Shown in pieces: positions 52,426 to 61,085 of a stretch of DNA of 64,000 nt. Position 1 is the first letter of the stretch, and each line of letters starts with the position of its first letter. The stretch is from NCBI GenBank assembly GCA_963698265.1, contig CAVOQC010000004.1, forward strand, positions 744,001-808,000, in the 5' to 3' direction. The position numbers were made by a program, and so were the translations under genes. The notes beneath the pieces are model-generated. The model worked only from the letters and a program-made list of their open reading frames with translations, was not told where the DNA came from and did no database searches. Origin of the DNA: FEB-7 sp963698265 (GTDB taxonomy: Bacteria > Pseudomonadota > Gammaproteobacteria > Burkholderiales > Usitatibacteraceae).

Positions 52426-52439
52426 GGCCGGAGAGGTTA

Positions 52440-53741
52440 TCACGCCGGGGCGCGGTCCTTCGCGGCGAGCCAGCGCCTGAGGTCCACGAGCGTGTCGCGA
52501 AGCTCGGCGGCGGCCACGGGCAGGCGCCAGACCGCAGGCAAGGCGCCCGCGCGGCCCTTCGGGTGCAGGCCTATCCGCCGGTTCGGGTCCTGGAGGACCT
52601 CCATGCGAAGCCGGATCCCGTGCCGGGCGAGGATCGGTTCGAGCTCGTGGCGCCGGCGCAGGATGTCGTGCCGCGTGCGTTCATAGGCGTGCTCGCAGAG
52701 CCGCGCCCGCATCGAGTAACTGAAGATGTTGGTGAAGAAGATCTCGCTGTCGTCGGCATCCGGCTCGAACAGCACGACGTCGGCGTCGCGGTACTGGCTC
52801 CGGTACTTCGATATCCCCACCGCCATCCGGGAGTGGATGATGGCCCGGAAAGTCTGCGAGAGCACCACCGGCAACCCCCCTTCGACCAGGCGGCGGTGCC
52901 GGCCCCGTCCCTTTTCGGCGGCGAGCCCGGCGTCGTAGGGGACCAGGGGATTGACGCAGATCACGAGCTTCGCGCCGTCGTTGAGCGCCTCGGAAGCGTG
53001 CAGCGTCTTCTTGAGCGCCCCGTCCACGAAGCTGTGCCCGTCGATCTCGACCGGAGGGAAGAGACCCGGCAGCGCGGCACTCGCCTGGACCGCCTGGGAG
53101 ATGGGCACGTGATCGTGCCCAGGCCGGCCGAAGCTCACGCTCTCGCCGCTGTCCAGGTCTGTCGCGACCAGGTAAAGCCGGCGCTGGAGCTTGCGGAAGT
53201 CGTCGGTCCGCCCTGGCTGGGTGAAGACGGCGTGCAGGTACTGGTGGATCGTGTCATTGTCGAAGACGCCCGTGGGAATGGCGCGTCCCAGCGCCGCGAA
53301 GGACTCGAGCGCCCCGCGTGCGAAGGGCTGGCGGACGAATTGCCAAAGCGAGTCCAGCAGGATCGGGGGCACCGAACGGGCCCGCCGCAGGTACTCGCGG
53401 AATGCCGGGCGCATGAAGACTTCCGGCGTGAGGGCGCCCTCCTCCTCATCGCCCTCGATGAAGATCCCGTATATCTCGGAGACGTGGACGCGATTGGCGA
53501 GCGCAGCCGCAAGGAAGCTGCCCGCGCTCACCCCGACATAGATGTCGAGGTTGTTCAGGTCCACCCCTTCCAGCGATTCGTGCAACGCCATCAGGGCGCC
53601 GATCTCGTAGACGGCGCCGAAAGGCCCGCCTCCGGCCAAGGCGAGTCCCACCAGGGGCTTCGCCCTCCCGGCACGGGCCAGCCGCCGCGTGCCCGATCCG
53701 GGCTTCGCGGCGACCTTGCGCGGATTCGGTCCGCGGGCCAT
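52440..53741 (-). CDS. Patatin-like phospholipase
   Basis: 433 residues. Oxyanion motif GLALAGGGPFGAVYEIGAL, nucleophile elbow GVSAGSFLAAAL and catalytic Asp in FVDGALKKTLHASEAL form the Ser-Asp dyad of patatin lipases. Cytoplasmic; may hydrolyse membrane lipids or granule neutral lipids (wax ester or triglyceride). Three bases after the phasin stop, so translationally linked. Confidence 0.93.
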   Translation of the reverse strand: MARGPNPRKVAAKPGSGTRRLARAGRAKPLVGLALAGGGPFGAVYEIGALMALHESLEGVDLNNLDIYVGVSAGSFLAAALANRVHVSEIYGIFIEGDEEEGALTPEVFMRPAFREYLRRARSVPPILLDSLWQFVRQPFARGALESFAALGRAIPTGVFDNDTIHQYLHAVFTQPGRTDDFRKLQRRLYLVATDLDSGESVSFGRPGHDHVPISQAVQASAALPGLFPPVEIDGHSFVDGALKKTLHASEALNDGAKLVICVNPLVPYDAGLAAEKGRGRHRRLVEGGLPVVLSQTFRAIIHSRMAVGISKYRSQYRDADVVLFEPDADDSEIFFTNIFSYSMRARLCEHAYERTRHDILRRRHELEPILARHGIRLRMEVLQDPNRRIGLHPKGRAGALPAVWRLPVAAAELRDTLVDLRRWLAAKDRAPA

Positions 53742-53744
53742 TGC

Positions 53745-54185
53745 CTACCGGGCTGCGCGGACGCGGGCGCGGTGAAGCTTGTCGACGCTCGCCTGGAGCT
53801 GGGTCACCTGGCGCGACAGCGCGCGAACATCGCGGACGGTCGGAACGCCAAGCTTCGAAATCGTCCTGGAGACCCGTTGCTCGAACACCTTCTCCAGGTG
53901 GGAGACGGCTTCGACGGTCTTCGCGCGGGCATCCTCCGCCGTGGCGACGGCCGCCTTGCGGGCCTTTTCCGCCTTCGCGATCGCCATGCGGCGGCTGCGG
54001 GCCTCGAGCGCCGCGCCCTGTTTCACGAGGGCGTCGAACGCACCGACGGCGGATTGGCGGACGCCGGAAGCGGCCTGGACGCCGGCCTCGAGCGCCTTCT
54101 GCGCGGAAGCGCGGATCGTGCGGGCTGCACGGGCGGGCGTGACGGAAGCGGTTCTGGTCTTGCGGGTGCGTGTGGTGCGGGCCAT
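53745..54185 (-). CDS. Second phasin-family protein
   Basis: 146 residues. Coiled-coil phasin core (SAQKALEAGVQAASGVRQSAVGAFDALVKQGAALEARSR, VSHLEKVFEQRVSRTISKLGVPTVRDVRALSRQVTQLQASVDKL) with a basic N-terminus. The C-terminal half strongly parallels the first phasin at 43171, showing a common origin. It heads the leftward operon phasin-patatin-TetR-TPR and is divergent from the acyl reductase. Confidence 0.88.
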   Translation of the reverse strand: MARTTRTRKTRTASVTPARAARTIRASAQKALEAGVQAASGVRQSAVGAFDALVKQGAALEARSRRMAIAKAEKARKAAVATAEDARAKTVEAVSHLEKVFEQRVSRTISKLGVPTVRDVRALSRQVTQLQASVDKLHRARVRAAR

Positions 54186-54404
54186 TGCTCGTCCTTTCGT
54201 CTTCGGTTGCTATCCGCCGCCGCCTCCGTGGAGGGGTGGCGGCACCCGGGGCGAAAGTGCCTCGGTGTCAGGAGGAAGCGTAGGCGAAAGCATTAGAGGG
54301 GACACACTAAATATGCCGCCCGGGGCACGGGGCGACCGGGGATATCGAGGCGCGCGAGTGTATCATTCGCACCAAAACGCCCGCGCTTCCCCCAGGAGAA
54401 TCCC
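54186..54404. other. Divergent intergenic region phasin 2 / acyl reductase
   Basis: 219 bases. CAGGAGA precedes the reductase ATG; TATCAT (about 54361) is a possible -10 without a clear -35. No coding frame is supported. Confidence 0.4.
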
Positions 54405-56393
54405 ATGTCCTACTTCGTGACCGGCGGCACCGGTTTCATCGGCCGCTTCCTGATCGACCGCCTCCTCGAGCGCGAGGGAACCGTCTTCGTGCTCGTGCGC
54501 AAGAGTTCGGTCGGGAAACTCGACGCCCTGCGCTCGCGCTGGGGTGGCGAGGCCGGCCGCGTTGTCGCCATCGTCGGCGACCTGGCCAAGCCAAAGCTCG
54601 GCGTATCGGCCGCGGATGCCGCGAAGCTCAAGGGGAAGGTGAAGCACCTCTTCCATCTCGCCGCGATCTACGACCTCTCCGCGGACGCCGAAAGCCAGGA
54701 GAAGGCGAACATCGACGGCACGCGTCATGCCGTCCAGCTTGCGGAAGCCATCGCAGCCGGCTGCGTGCACCACGTGAGCTCGATCGCTGCCGCAGGCCTC
54801 TACGACGGTGTCTTCCGCGAGGACATGTTCGAGGAGGCCGAGGAACTCGACCATCCCTACTTCAGGACCAAGCACGATTCGGAGGCCGTCGTGCGCAAGG
54901 AATGCAAGCGGCCCTGGCGCGTCTACCGGCCGGCCATGGTCGTCGGGCACTCGAAGACCGGGGAGATCGACAAGATCGACGGACCGTACTACTTCTTCAA
55001 GCTCATCCAGAAGATGCGGAAGGCGCTTCCGCAATGGATGCCCACGGTCGGCATCGAGGGCGGGCGCATCAACATCGTCCCGGTCGATTTCGTCGTCGAC
55101 GCCCTGGACCACATCGCCCACCGGAAGGGCCTGGACGGCGGCTGCTTTCACCTCACCGAAACGGAGCCGAGGCGCGTCGGCGAGATCCTGAATCTCTTCG
55201 CCAAGGCCGCGCACGCGCCGCAGATGACGATGCGCCTGAACGCCAAGATGTTCGGGTTCATCCCGGACTTCGTGGTCGACTCGGCAATGTCGCTCGCCCC
55301 GGTGCGGCGGATACAGAAGCAGGTCCTCGCCGATCTCGGCATTCCGAAGGAGATGTTCAAGTTCATCAACTACCCCACTCGCTTCGACAACCGCGAATGC
55401 GTCAAGGCGCTCAAGGGTTCCGGGATCACCGTGCCCCCCCTCGAGGACTACGCCTGGCGTCTGTGGGATTACTGGGAGCGCAACCTCGATCCCGATCTCT
55501 TCATCGACCGCACGCTCGCGGGAAAGGTGAAGGACAAGGTGATCGTCATCACCGGCGGCACCTCCGGGATCGGGGAGGCTACCGCCTACAAGATGGCGGA
55601 GGCCGGCGCGCAAGTGGTGGTCGTGGCGCGCGATCCGGAGAAGGCCGCGCCGGTCATGGCGAGGTTGAAGACGCTTGGCGGCAAGGCGAAGTTCGTCTCG
55701 TGCGACCTCGCGGACATGGCCGACTGCGACCGGCTCGTCGCGACGGTCCTCAAGGAGTTCGGGCGGTGCGACTTCCTCGTGAACAACGCCGGGCGCTCCA
55801 TTCGCCGCGGCATCGCCTCGTCCTTCGAGCGCTTCCACGACTTCGAGCGCACGATGCAGCTCAACTACTTCGGCAGCCTTCGCCTGATCATGGGCTTCCT
55901 GCCGTCGATGATGAAGCAGAACCGCGGGCAGGTGATCAACATCTCCTCGATCGGCGTGCTTACCCAGGCCCCGCGCTTCTCCGCCTACGTGGCCTCGAAG
56001 TCCGCCCTCGACTCGTTCACGGGCTGCGCGGCGAGCGAGTTCGCGGACAACAACATCGCCTTCACCACGATCAACATGCCGCTGGTGAAGACGCCGATGA
56101 TCGCGCCCACCAAGCTCTACAGCAACGTGCCCACGCTCACCCCGGAGCAGGCCGCGGACCTGGTCGTCGAGGCGATCGTCTACCGGCCCGTGCGCATCGC
56201 CACGCGGCTGGGCATCTTCGGCGCGCTCCTGCACGCGGTGGCGCCCAAGGCCACGCAGATCATCCTCAACACGGCCTTCCGGATGTTCCCCGATTCCACC
56301 GCCGCGCAGGGCCGCAAGGAAGGTGCGCGCGAAGTCGAACTCACGCCCGAGCAGGTGGCCTTCGCCCAGGTCACCCAGGGCATCCACTGGTAG
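54405..56393 (+). CDS. Fatty acyl reductase, two-domain SDR type (Marinobacter-like)
   Basis: 662 residues with two short-chain reductase domains. Domain 1 (about 1-370) has NAD-binding GGTGFIG at residues 7-13 and the region DHPYFRTKH; DGPYYFFKLIQKMRKALPQW follows. Domain 2 starts near residue 380 with ITGGTSGIGEAT, then NNAGRSIRRGIA, ISSIGVLTQAPRFSAYVASKSALD. Length and sequence from memory closely follow the Marinobacter enzyme that reduces fatty acyl-CoA/aldehyde to fatty alcohol for wax esters. It would supply the WS/DGAT encoded at 44171. Confidence 0.92.
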   Translation: MSYFVTGGTGFIGRFLIDRLLEREGTVFVLVRKSSVGKLDALRSRWGGEAGRVVAIVGDLAKPKLGVSAADAAKLKGKVKHLFHLAAIYDLSADAESQEKANIDGTRHAVQLAEAIAAGCVHHVSSIAAAGLYDGVFREDMFEEAEELDHPYFRTKHDSEAVVRKECKRPWRVYRPAMVVGHSKTGEIDKIDGPYYFFKLIQKMRKALPQWMPTVGIEGGRINIVPVDFVVDALDHIAHRKGLDGGCFHLTETEPRRVGEILNLFAKAAHAPQMTMRLNAKMFGFIPDFVVDSAMSLAPVRRIQKQVLADLGIPKEMFKFINYPTRFDNRECVKALKGSGITVPPLEDYAWRLWDYWERNLDPDLFIDRTLAGKVKDKVIVITGGTSGIGEATAYKMAEAGAQVVVVARDPEKAAPVMARLKTLGGKAKFVSCDLADMADCDRLVATVLKEFGRCDFLVNNAGRSIRRGIASSFERFHDFERTMQLNYFGSLRLIMGFLPSMMKQNRGQVINISSIGVLTQAPRFSAYVASKSALDSFTGCAASEFADNNIAFTTINMPLVKTPMIAPTKLYSNVPTLTPEQAADLVVEAIVYRPVRIATRLGIFGALLHAVAPKATQIILNTAFRMFPDSTAAQGRKEGAREVELTPEQVAFAQVTQGIHW

Positions 56394-56404
56394 GAGATCA
56401 ATCC

Positions 56405-56575
56405 ATGGAAGCGCTCGTCGTCGCACCGTTCGCCGCAGGCTGGGGCACCCTCGCGCTGATCAACGCCGGGCTCGCGCAGTCCAAGAACCGCAGTGGGCTC
56501 CTGTGGTTCCTGGTGTCCGTCCTCCTGGGGCCCCTCGCCACCCTTCTCGTGGTCGTCTTGCCGAAGGCGGACTGA
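56405..56575 (+). CDS. Small 56-residue membrane protein
   Basis: ATG preceded by TAGGAGATCA. Two hydrophobic stretches (PFAAGWGTLALINAGLAQ and GLLWFLVSVLLGPLATLLVVVLP) separated by a short QSKNRSG turn; antiparallel two-helix inner-membrane protein. It lies 11 bases after the reductase and three bases before the peroxiredoxin ATG, so it is probably co-translated. It resembles small proteins of the antitermination-NusG-unrelated phospholipase D-N (PLDc_N-like) type only loosely; function unknown. Confidence 0.72.
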   Translation: MEALVVAPFAAGWGTLALINAGLAQSKNRSGLLWFLVSVLLGPLATLLVVVLPKAD

Positions 56576-56578
56576 TTC

Positions 56579-57049
56579 ATGGGCGCCCTCCCGAAGGCGG
56601 GGGACGCGGCACCCGACTTCCAGGGCGTCACCACCGACGGCGCACGGGTTTCGCTCGCGGACTTCCGGGGAAGGAAGCTCGTGCTGTACTTCTACCCGAT
56701 GGACGACACGCCGGGCTGCACGAAGCAGGCGTGCTCGCTTCGCGACCACAACGCGCAGATCGCCGCGAAGGGAGCGGCGATCCTCGGCGTGTCCACCCAG
56801 GACGAGGCCTCGCACCAGAAGTTCACGGCCAAGTACCGCCTCAACTTTCCCCTGCTCGCCGACAAGGGTGGCCGGGTGGCGCGCGCGTACGGGGCGATCG
56901 GAGGCGCCGGAATCCTGTCGGCGGCCAAGGCGCTGGTCGGCATGGCCGACCGCGTGACCTTCATCATCGACGAGAACGGGCGCATAGCGCACGTGATCGA
57001 CCGGCCCGACGTGGCCAACCACGCCGAAGAAGTCCTGGCGCTCCTCTAG
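56579..57049 (+). CDS. bcp: Thiol peroxidase of the Bcp/PrxQ type
   Basis: 156 residues. Peroxidatic Cys47 (YFYPMDDTPGCTKQAC) and resolving Cys52 spaced as in PrxQ alpha-type enzymes; PDFQGVTTDGARVSLADFRGRKLVLYF. Cytoplasmic, reduces hydroperoxides including lipid ones, using thioredoxin. Placed after the acyl reductase and the 56-residue gene; ends overlapping the convergent lipase gene by four bases. Confidence 0.93.
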   Translation: MGALPKAGDAAPDFQGVTTDGARVSLADFRGRKLVLYFYPMDDTPGCTKQACSLRDHNAQIAAKGAAILGVSTQDEASHQKFTAKYRLNFPLLADKGGRVARAYGAIGGAGILSAAKALVGMADRVTFIIDENGRIAHVIDRPDVANHAEEVLALL

Positions 57050-57981
57050 CCGGCGCCCCGACCGGCGACGCGAGCGACTTCTTCTAGCACCGCGCGGTGC
57101 ACCCGGGCATCCGCCAGCATCGCCAGGTGCGCGACACCGTGGACCGGGATGTTGCGGGCCCAGGAAATCCTGCTGGAATCCTGTGGGGCCACGAGATTGT
57201 CGTGCACCGTGTACACGGAAAGAACCGGGACTCCCGGCCCCGATTCGCCCTCGGAACGAGCGAGGTCGCGAAGGAAGTCGCTGCCGGCGCGCATCTGACG
57301 GCCGTTCGCCCCGACGCCGAGCGCGGCGAGCACCGTTCCGTGGTGCGGGCTCGCCAGCGTGATGAGCGCGGCGACCCGTCCCGCGCCGTGTTCGCGCAGG
57401 TAGGCACGCGCCACGAGCCCACCCATGCTGTGGCAGATGAGCACCACCCGGGGCTGCCCGGTCGCCTCGGTCACTTCGCGCACGACCCGTTCCAGGTGCG
57501 CGGCAAACGTCTCGATCGGCGCCAGGATCGCAGGCAGGCTGGGCGCGAAGACCGGGCCGGCGCCGGCGGCGTCCAGGGCGCGCACCAGGCTGCACAGGGT
57601 GCCCCGATTGGAAAAATAGCCGTGCACGACGACGACAGGAACGCGCGGTGAGGGCCCCAGGGTCGGATCCGCCCGCAGCACGGAGTTCTCGAGCGGAAGC
57701 CACAGGAAGTTGTTCGCGAGCATGGCGCGCCATTCGCCGGCGACCAGGGTGGCGGAACCCGTGAGGCCGAGCTGTTCCCCGGGCGCGCGGGCCGAACGCG
57801 CCAGCCACGAGATGCCGAGCGAGACGCACACGAGGGCGAGGCGGACCAGCACGGCGCCGCCCACGGCGCCGGCCACGAGCACCGCGGCGGACCAGCCGTG
57901 CCTCGCGGATAGCCACGCGCCCAGCGCGCACCAGGCGAGGAACTCGGCGGCAAGTGCGGCGCGAACGAGGTTTGCGAACAT
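57046..57981 (-). CDS. Alpha/beta hydrolase, triacylglycerol-lipase-like
   Basis: 311 residues from the ATG at 57981 (TATACT ten bases upstream in the same direction could be a -10). Two N-terminal hydrophobic helices (about 5-60), then the hydrolase: VVVVHGYFSNRGTL (oxyanion), nucleophile VLICHSMGGLVARAYL, ITLASPHHGT, Asp in VYTVHDNLVAPQDS and His in HLAML. Membrane-anchored lipase or esterase of the LipA/PGAP1-like class. Confidence 0.9.
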   Translation of the reverse strand: MFANLVRAALAAEFLAWCALGAWLSARHGWSAAVLVAGAVGGAVLVRLALVCVSLGISWLARSARAPGEQLGLTGSATLVAGEWRAMLANNFLWLPLENSVLRADPTLGPSPRVPVVVVHGYFSNRGTLCSLVRALDAAGAGPVFAPSLPAILAPIETFAAHLERVVREVTEATGQPRVVLICHSMGGLVARAYLREHGAGRVAALITLASPHHGTVLAALGVGANGRQMRAGSDFLRDLARSEGESGPGVPVLSVYTVHDNLVAPQDSSRISWARNIPVHGVAHLAMLADARVHRAVLEEVARVAGRGAG

Positions 57982-58077
57982 GCGGTTCGAGTATACCTTT
58001 CGCGCGCCGCCGCACCCCGAGGTGCGTGATACCATTTCGCGCACTCCACGCACCCCCACCAAGAACAGAATCGCGCG

Positions 58078-60096
58078 ATGCCGCTTCACGCCGCAACGAT
58101 CTTCCTGAGCGCGTTCCTGCTCTTCCTCGTCCAGCCCGTCCTCGCCAAGCTGATCCTGCCCTGGTTCGGCGGGGCCGCCATCGTCTGGACCACCTGCATG
58201 GTGTTCTTCCAGTTCGTCCTGCTCACCGGCTACGCGTACTCCCACTGGATCACGACGAACGTGGTCTCGCCCCGGCAGAACTGGATCCACGTGGGCCTGC
58301 TTCTCGCGAGCCTCGCGTTCCTGCCGATACTGCCCGGCGAATCCTGGGCTCCCTCGGGGGACGAGAATCCGGTCGTGCGCATCCTCCTGCTCCTCGCCGC
58401 AACCATCGGGCTGCCCTACTTCCTGCTGTCGACGACGAGCCCGCTCGTCCAGGCCTGGTTCGCGCGCGAGTTCCCCGGTTCCAGTCCCTACCGCCTGTTC
58501 GCCCTGTCGAACTTCGCGTCCATGCTCGCCCTGCTGGGCTACCCGTTCCTCTTCGAGCCCTGGCTCGCGAGCCCGCAGCAGTCCTGGGCCTGGTCCGGCG
58601 GCTACGTGCTCTTCGTCGCCCTGTGCGCGTGGCTCGCCTGGCGCAGCCGCGAACTGCCACCCCTCGAACGGGCCGCGATGAGCGCGCAGGAGTCCGCGGA
58701 GCCGCGCCCCCGGGCCCGCATGCTGCTCATCTGGCTGGCGCTCGCGTCGATGGGCTCCGTGGTGCTGCTCGCCGTCTCCAACCACCTCACGCAGAACATC
58801 TCGTCGATCCCGCTTCTCTGGGTGATACCGCTTGCCGTCTACCTGCTCACCTTCATCCTGTGCTTCGAGGGCACGCGCTGGTACCGCCGCGACGCCACCC
58901 TCGGCCTGCTCGTGTGGATCGTGTGCGTGATGGCGTGGTTCCTGGCCGACAAGCGCCTGCAGTTCGAACTCGCGTGGCATGTCGGCGTGTTCGTGGCGGG
59001 CCTGTTCATCATCTGCATGTTCTGCCACGGGGAACTCGCGCGGCTCAGGCCCGGACCCCGGCATCTGACGCTTTTCTATCTCGTCGTGGCCCTGGGAGGG
59101 GTGACCGGCGGCATTCTCGTGGGCATCGTCGCGCCGCTGGCGCTTCCGGGCTACCTGGAGCTCGAGATCGCGCTCGTCATCGTGGCGGGGCTCGCCGTGA
59201 TGCTCAATCTCGACCGCCCGAAGCCCATCGTCGCCATGTTCGCGGCCGTCACCGTGTTCACCGCGGGGGCGCTCGCCTTTCGCGTCGAGAGCTTCACCGA
59301 GGACACGGTGCTCGTCGAGCGCAACTTCTACGGCGTCCTGCGCGTGAAGGAGGTGCTGGCGCGCGAGGACGACCCGGAGACGCGCTACCGTTCGCTGGTG
59401 CACGGCGCCATCCTGCACGGCGAGCAGTGGATGAGCGACAAGTACCGCAGGGCGGCGACGACCTACTACAAGACCAGCTCCGGAATCGGCAAGACGATCC
59501 TCGCCCATGCGGGCCTTCCCATCAAGGTGGGCATCATCGGCCTGGGCGCGGGAACGCTCGCCACCTACGGCGATGCCGACGACACTTTCCGCTTCTACGA
59601 GATCAACGCGGCGGTTCCGCGCATCGCGCGCGAGCAGTTCACTTACCTCGCCGACAGTCCGGCCACGATCGAGATCGTCCTGGGGGACGCGCGGCTGAAG
59701 CTCGAACGCGAACCCGCACAGGGGTTCGACGTCCTCGCCGTCGACGCCTTCTCCGGCGACTCCATCCCGGTCCACCTCATCACCCTGGAGGCCGTCGGCG
59801 CCTACCTTCGGCACATGAAGCCGCAGGGCGTCATCGCCTTCCACGTCTCCAACCGGTTCCTGGACCTGAAGCCGGTGCTGCTGGCCATTTCCGAGAAGCA
59901 TGGCCTGGAGTACGCCTTCGTGCACGAGACGGGCGAGGACGGAGCCACGACCAGCGACTGGGTGCTCCTCACGCGCCACAAGCCGTTCATCCTGCGCCCG
60001 GAGATCGTGCTTTCGACGGAGCCGGTCGCGCCGCAGCCCGACTGGCGGCTGTGGACGGACGCCTACAACAACCTGCTGCAGGTCTGGCGTCGCTAG
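58078..60096 (+). CDS. Membrane protein fused to a spermidine-synthase-like domain
   Basis: 672 residues. The N-terminal ~400 residues have about ten to twelve helices (FLSAFLLFLVQPVLAKLILPWFGG is the family start). The C-terminal ~230 residues carry an SAM-dependent transferase fold (VGIIGLGAGTLATYG, VLAVDAFSGDSIPVHLITLEAVGAYLRHMKPQG). Such fused MFS/spermidine synthase proteins are widespread but their substrate is unknown; true polyamine synthesis is doubtful. Confidence 0.9.
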   Translation: MPLHAATIFLSAFLLFLVQPVLAKLILPWFGGAAIVWTTCMVFFQFVLLTGYAYSHWITTNVVSPRQNWIHVGLLLASLAFLPILPGESWAPSGDENPVVRILLLLAATIGLPYFLLSTTSPLVQAWFAREFPGSSPYRLFALSNFASMLALLGYPFLFEPWLASPQQSWAWSGGYVLFVALCAWLAWRSRELPPLERAAMSAQESAEPRPRARMLLIWLALASMGSVVLLAVSNHLTQNISSIPLLWVIPLAVYLLTFILCFEGTRWYRRDATLGLLVWIVCVMAWFLADKRLQFELAWHVGVFVAGLFIICMFCHGELARLRPGPRHLTLFYLVVALGGVTGGILVGIVAPLALPGYLELEIALVIVAGLAVMLNLDRPKPIVAMFAAVTVFTAGALAFRVESFTEDTVLVERNFYGVLRVKEVLAREDDPETRYRSLVHGAILHGEQWMSDKYRRAATTYYKTSSGIGKTILAHAGLPIKVGIIGLGAGTLATYGDADDTFRFYEINAAVPRIAREQFTYLADSPATIEIVLGDARLKLEREPAQGFDVLAVDAFSGDSIPVHLITLEAVGAYLRHMKPQGVIAFHVSNRFLDLKPVLLAISEKHGLEYAFVHETGEDGATTSDWVLLTRHKPFILRPEIVLSTEPVAPQPDWRLWTDAYNNLLQVWRR

Positions 60097-61031
60097 CGCT
60101 GGCGGCGAAGGCTCGCGGCCACCCGCTCGGCCACGAGACCGCTCACGCGCTCGTTCGATTCCTGCGTCACACCGGCGATGTGGGGCGTGAGTATGAGATT
60201 GGGCGCGTCGGCGAGCACGCTTGCAGCGGCGAGCGGCTCGTCCTCGAAGACGTCCAGGGCCGCGCCGGCCAGCCTGCCCGCGTGAAGCGCCCGGGCGAGC
60301 GCGGCCTCGTCCACGATGCCGCCCCGCGCGGAGTTCACGAGGATCGCACCGGGCTTCATGCGGGCGATCCGCTCCTCGCCGATGAGTCGGCGCGTTTCAG
60401 GGACCAGCGGCACATGCAGGGACACGATGTCCGCTTCCGCGAGCAATGCATCCAGGCCGCGCGGCGCGACGCCAAACTCCCTCCACGCGGAGTCTTCTCC
60501 CGCCAGCGCGGGATCGTGCCCCACGAGGCGCAATCCCATGGCCGCCGCCTTGCGGGCGGTCACGCGACCGATGCTGCCGAAACCCACCAGGCCCATCGTC
60601 TTGCCCGCGATCTCGCGTCCCTGGGACAGCATCTGGCGCGGCCAGCGACCGGCGGCCACGGCGGACGATGACCGGTACGCCGCGCCGCGCAGCAGGATCA
60701 TCGCCATCGCCAGCACGTATTCCGCGACCGACTCGGCATTCGCGCCGGTGGCCGGGATCACCTCGATCCCGCGCGCGGCGCACGCCGCCAAGTCTATGTT
60801 GTCGAGCCCGACCCCCAGCCGGCCCACGACACACAGCCGCCCGGCGCCGGCCAGCGCGTCGCCGCGAACCTGCGACCGGTTGCGCACGATCCACGCATCG
60901 GAATCACCGAGCGCCGCGGCGAGGCCCACCGGATCGTCGACGAGAGCCGGTCGGTAGTCCACGTCGAAGTCGCGCGCCAGGAGCGCCACGGCGGGCGCAT
61001 CCATGTTCTCTGAGATGACGATGCGTGGCAT
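60093..61031 (-). CDS. D-2-hydroxyacid (phosphoglycerate-type) dehydrogenase
   Basis: 312 residues from the ATG at 61031 (GTG at 61058 possible). NAD motif GLVGFGSIGRVTARKAAAMG, LHVPLVPETRRLIGEERI, NSARGGIVDEAALARAL and catalytic His in LTPHIAGVTQES; Arg/Glu in the usual places. It lacks the ACT domain of biosynthetic SerA, so substrate may be another 2-hydroxyacid. Convergent four-base overlap with the preceding gene. Confidence 0.9.
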   Translation of the reverse strand: MPRIVISENMDAPAVALLARDFDVDYRPALVDDPVGLAAALGDSDAWIVRNRSQVRGDALAGAGRLCVVGRLGVGLDNIDLAACAARGIEVIPATGANAESVAEYVLAMAMILLRGAAYRSSSAVAAGRWPRQMLSQGREIAGKTMGLVGFGSIGRVTARKAAAMGLRLVGHDPALAGEDSAWREFGVAPRGLDALLAEADIVSLHVPLVPETRRLIGEERIARMKPGAILVNSARGGIVDEAALARALHAGRLAGAALDVFEDEPLAAASVLADAPNLILTPHIAGVTQESNERVSGLVAERVAASLRRQR

Positions 61032-61085
61032 GGCTCGAGGCGTTTTTGGGAGGCTCACGGGGGTCGTGGCGAGTCTATCACGCGA

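Noticed and set aside
57982..59979. Long minus-strand frame opposite the spermidine-synthase-like gene
   Set aside because: Low-complexity antisense frame; the lipase starts at the ATG at 57981.
58078..60096. Genuine spermidine synthase (speE)
   Set aside because: The long membrane domain and divergent transferase part do not fit polyamine synthases; named only as spermidine-synthase-like.
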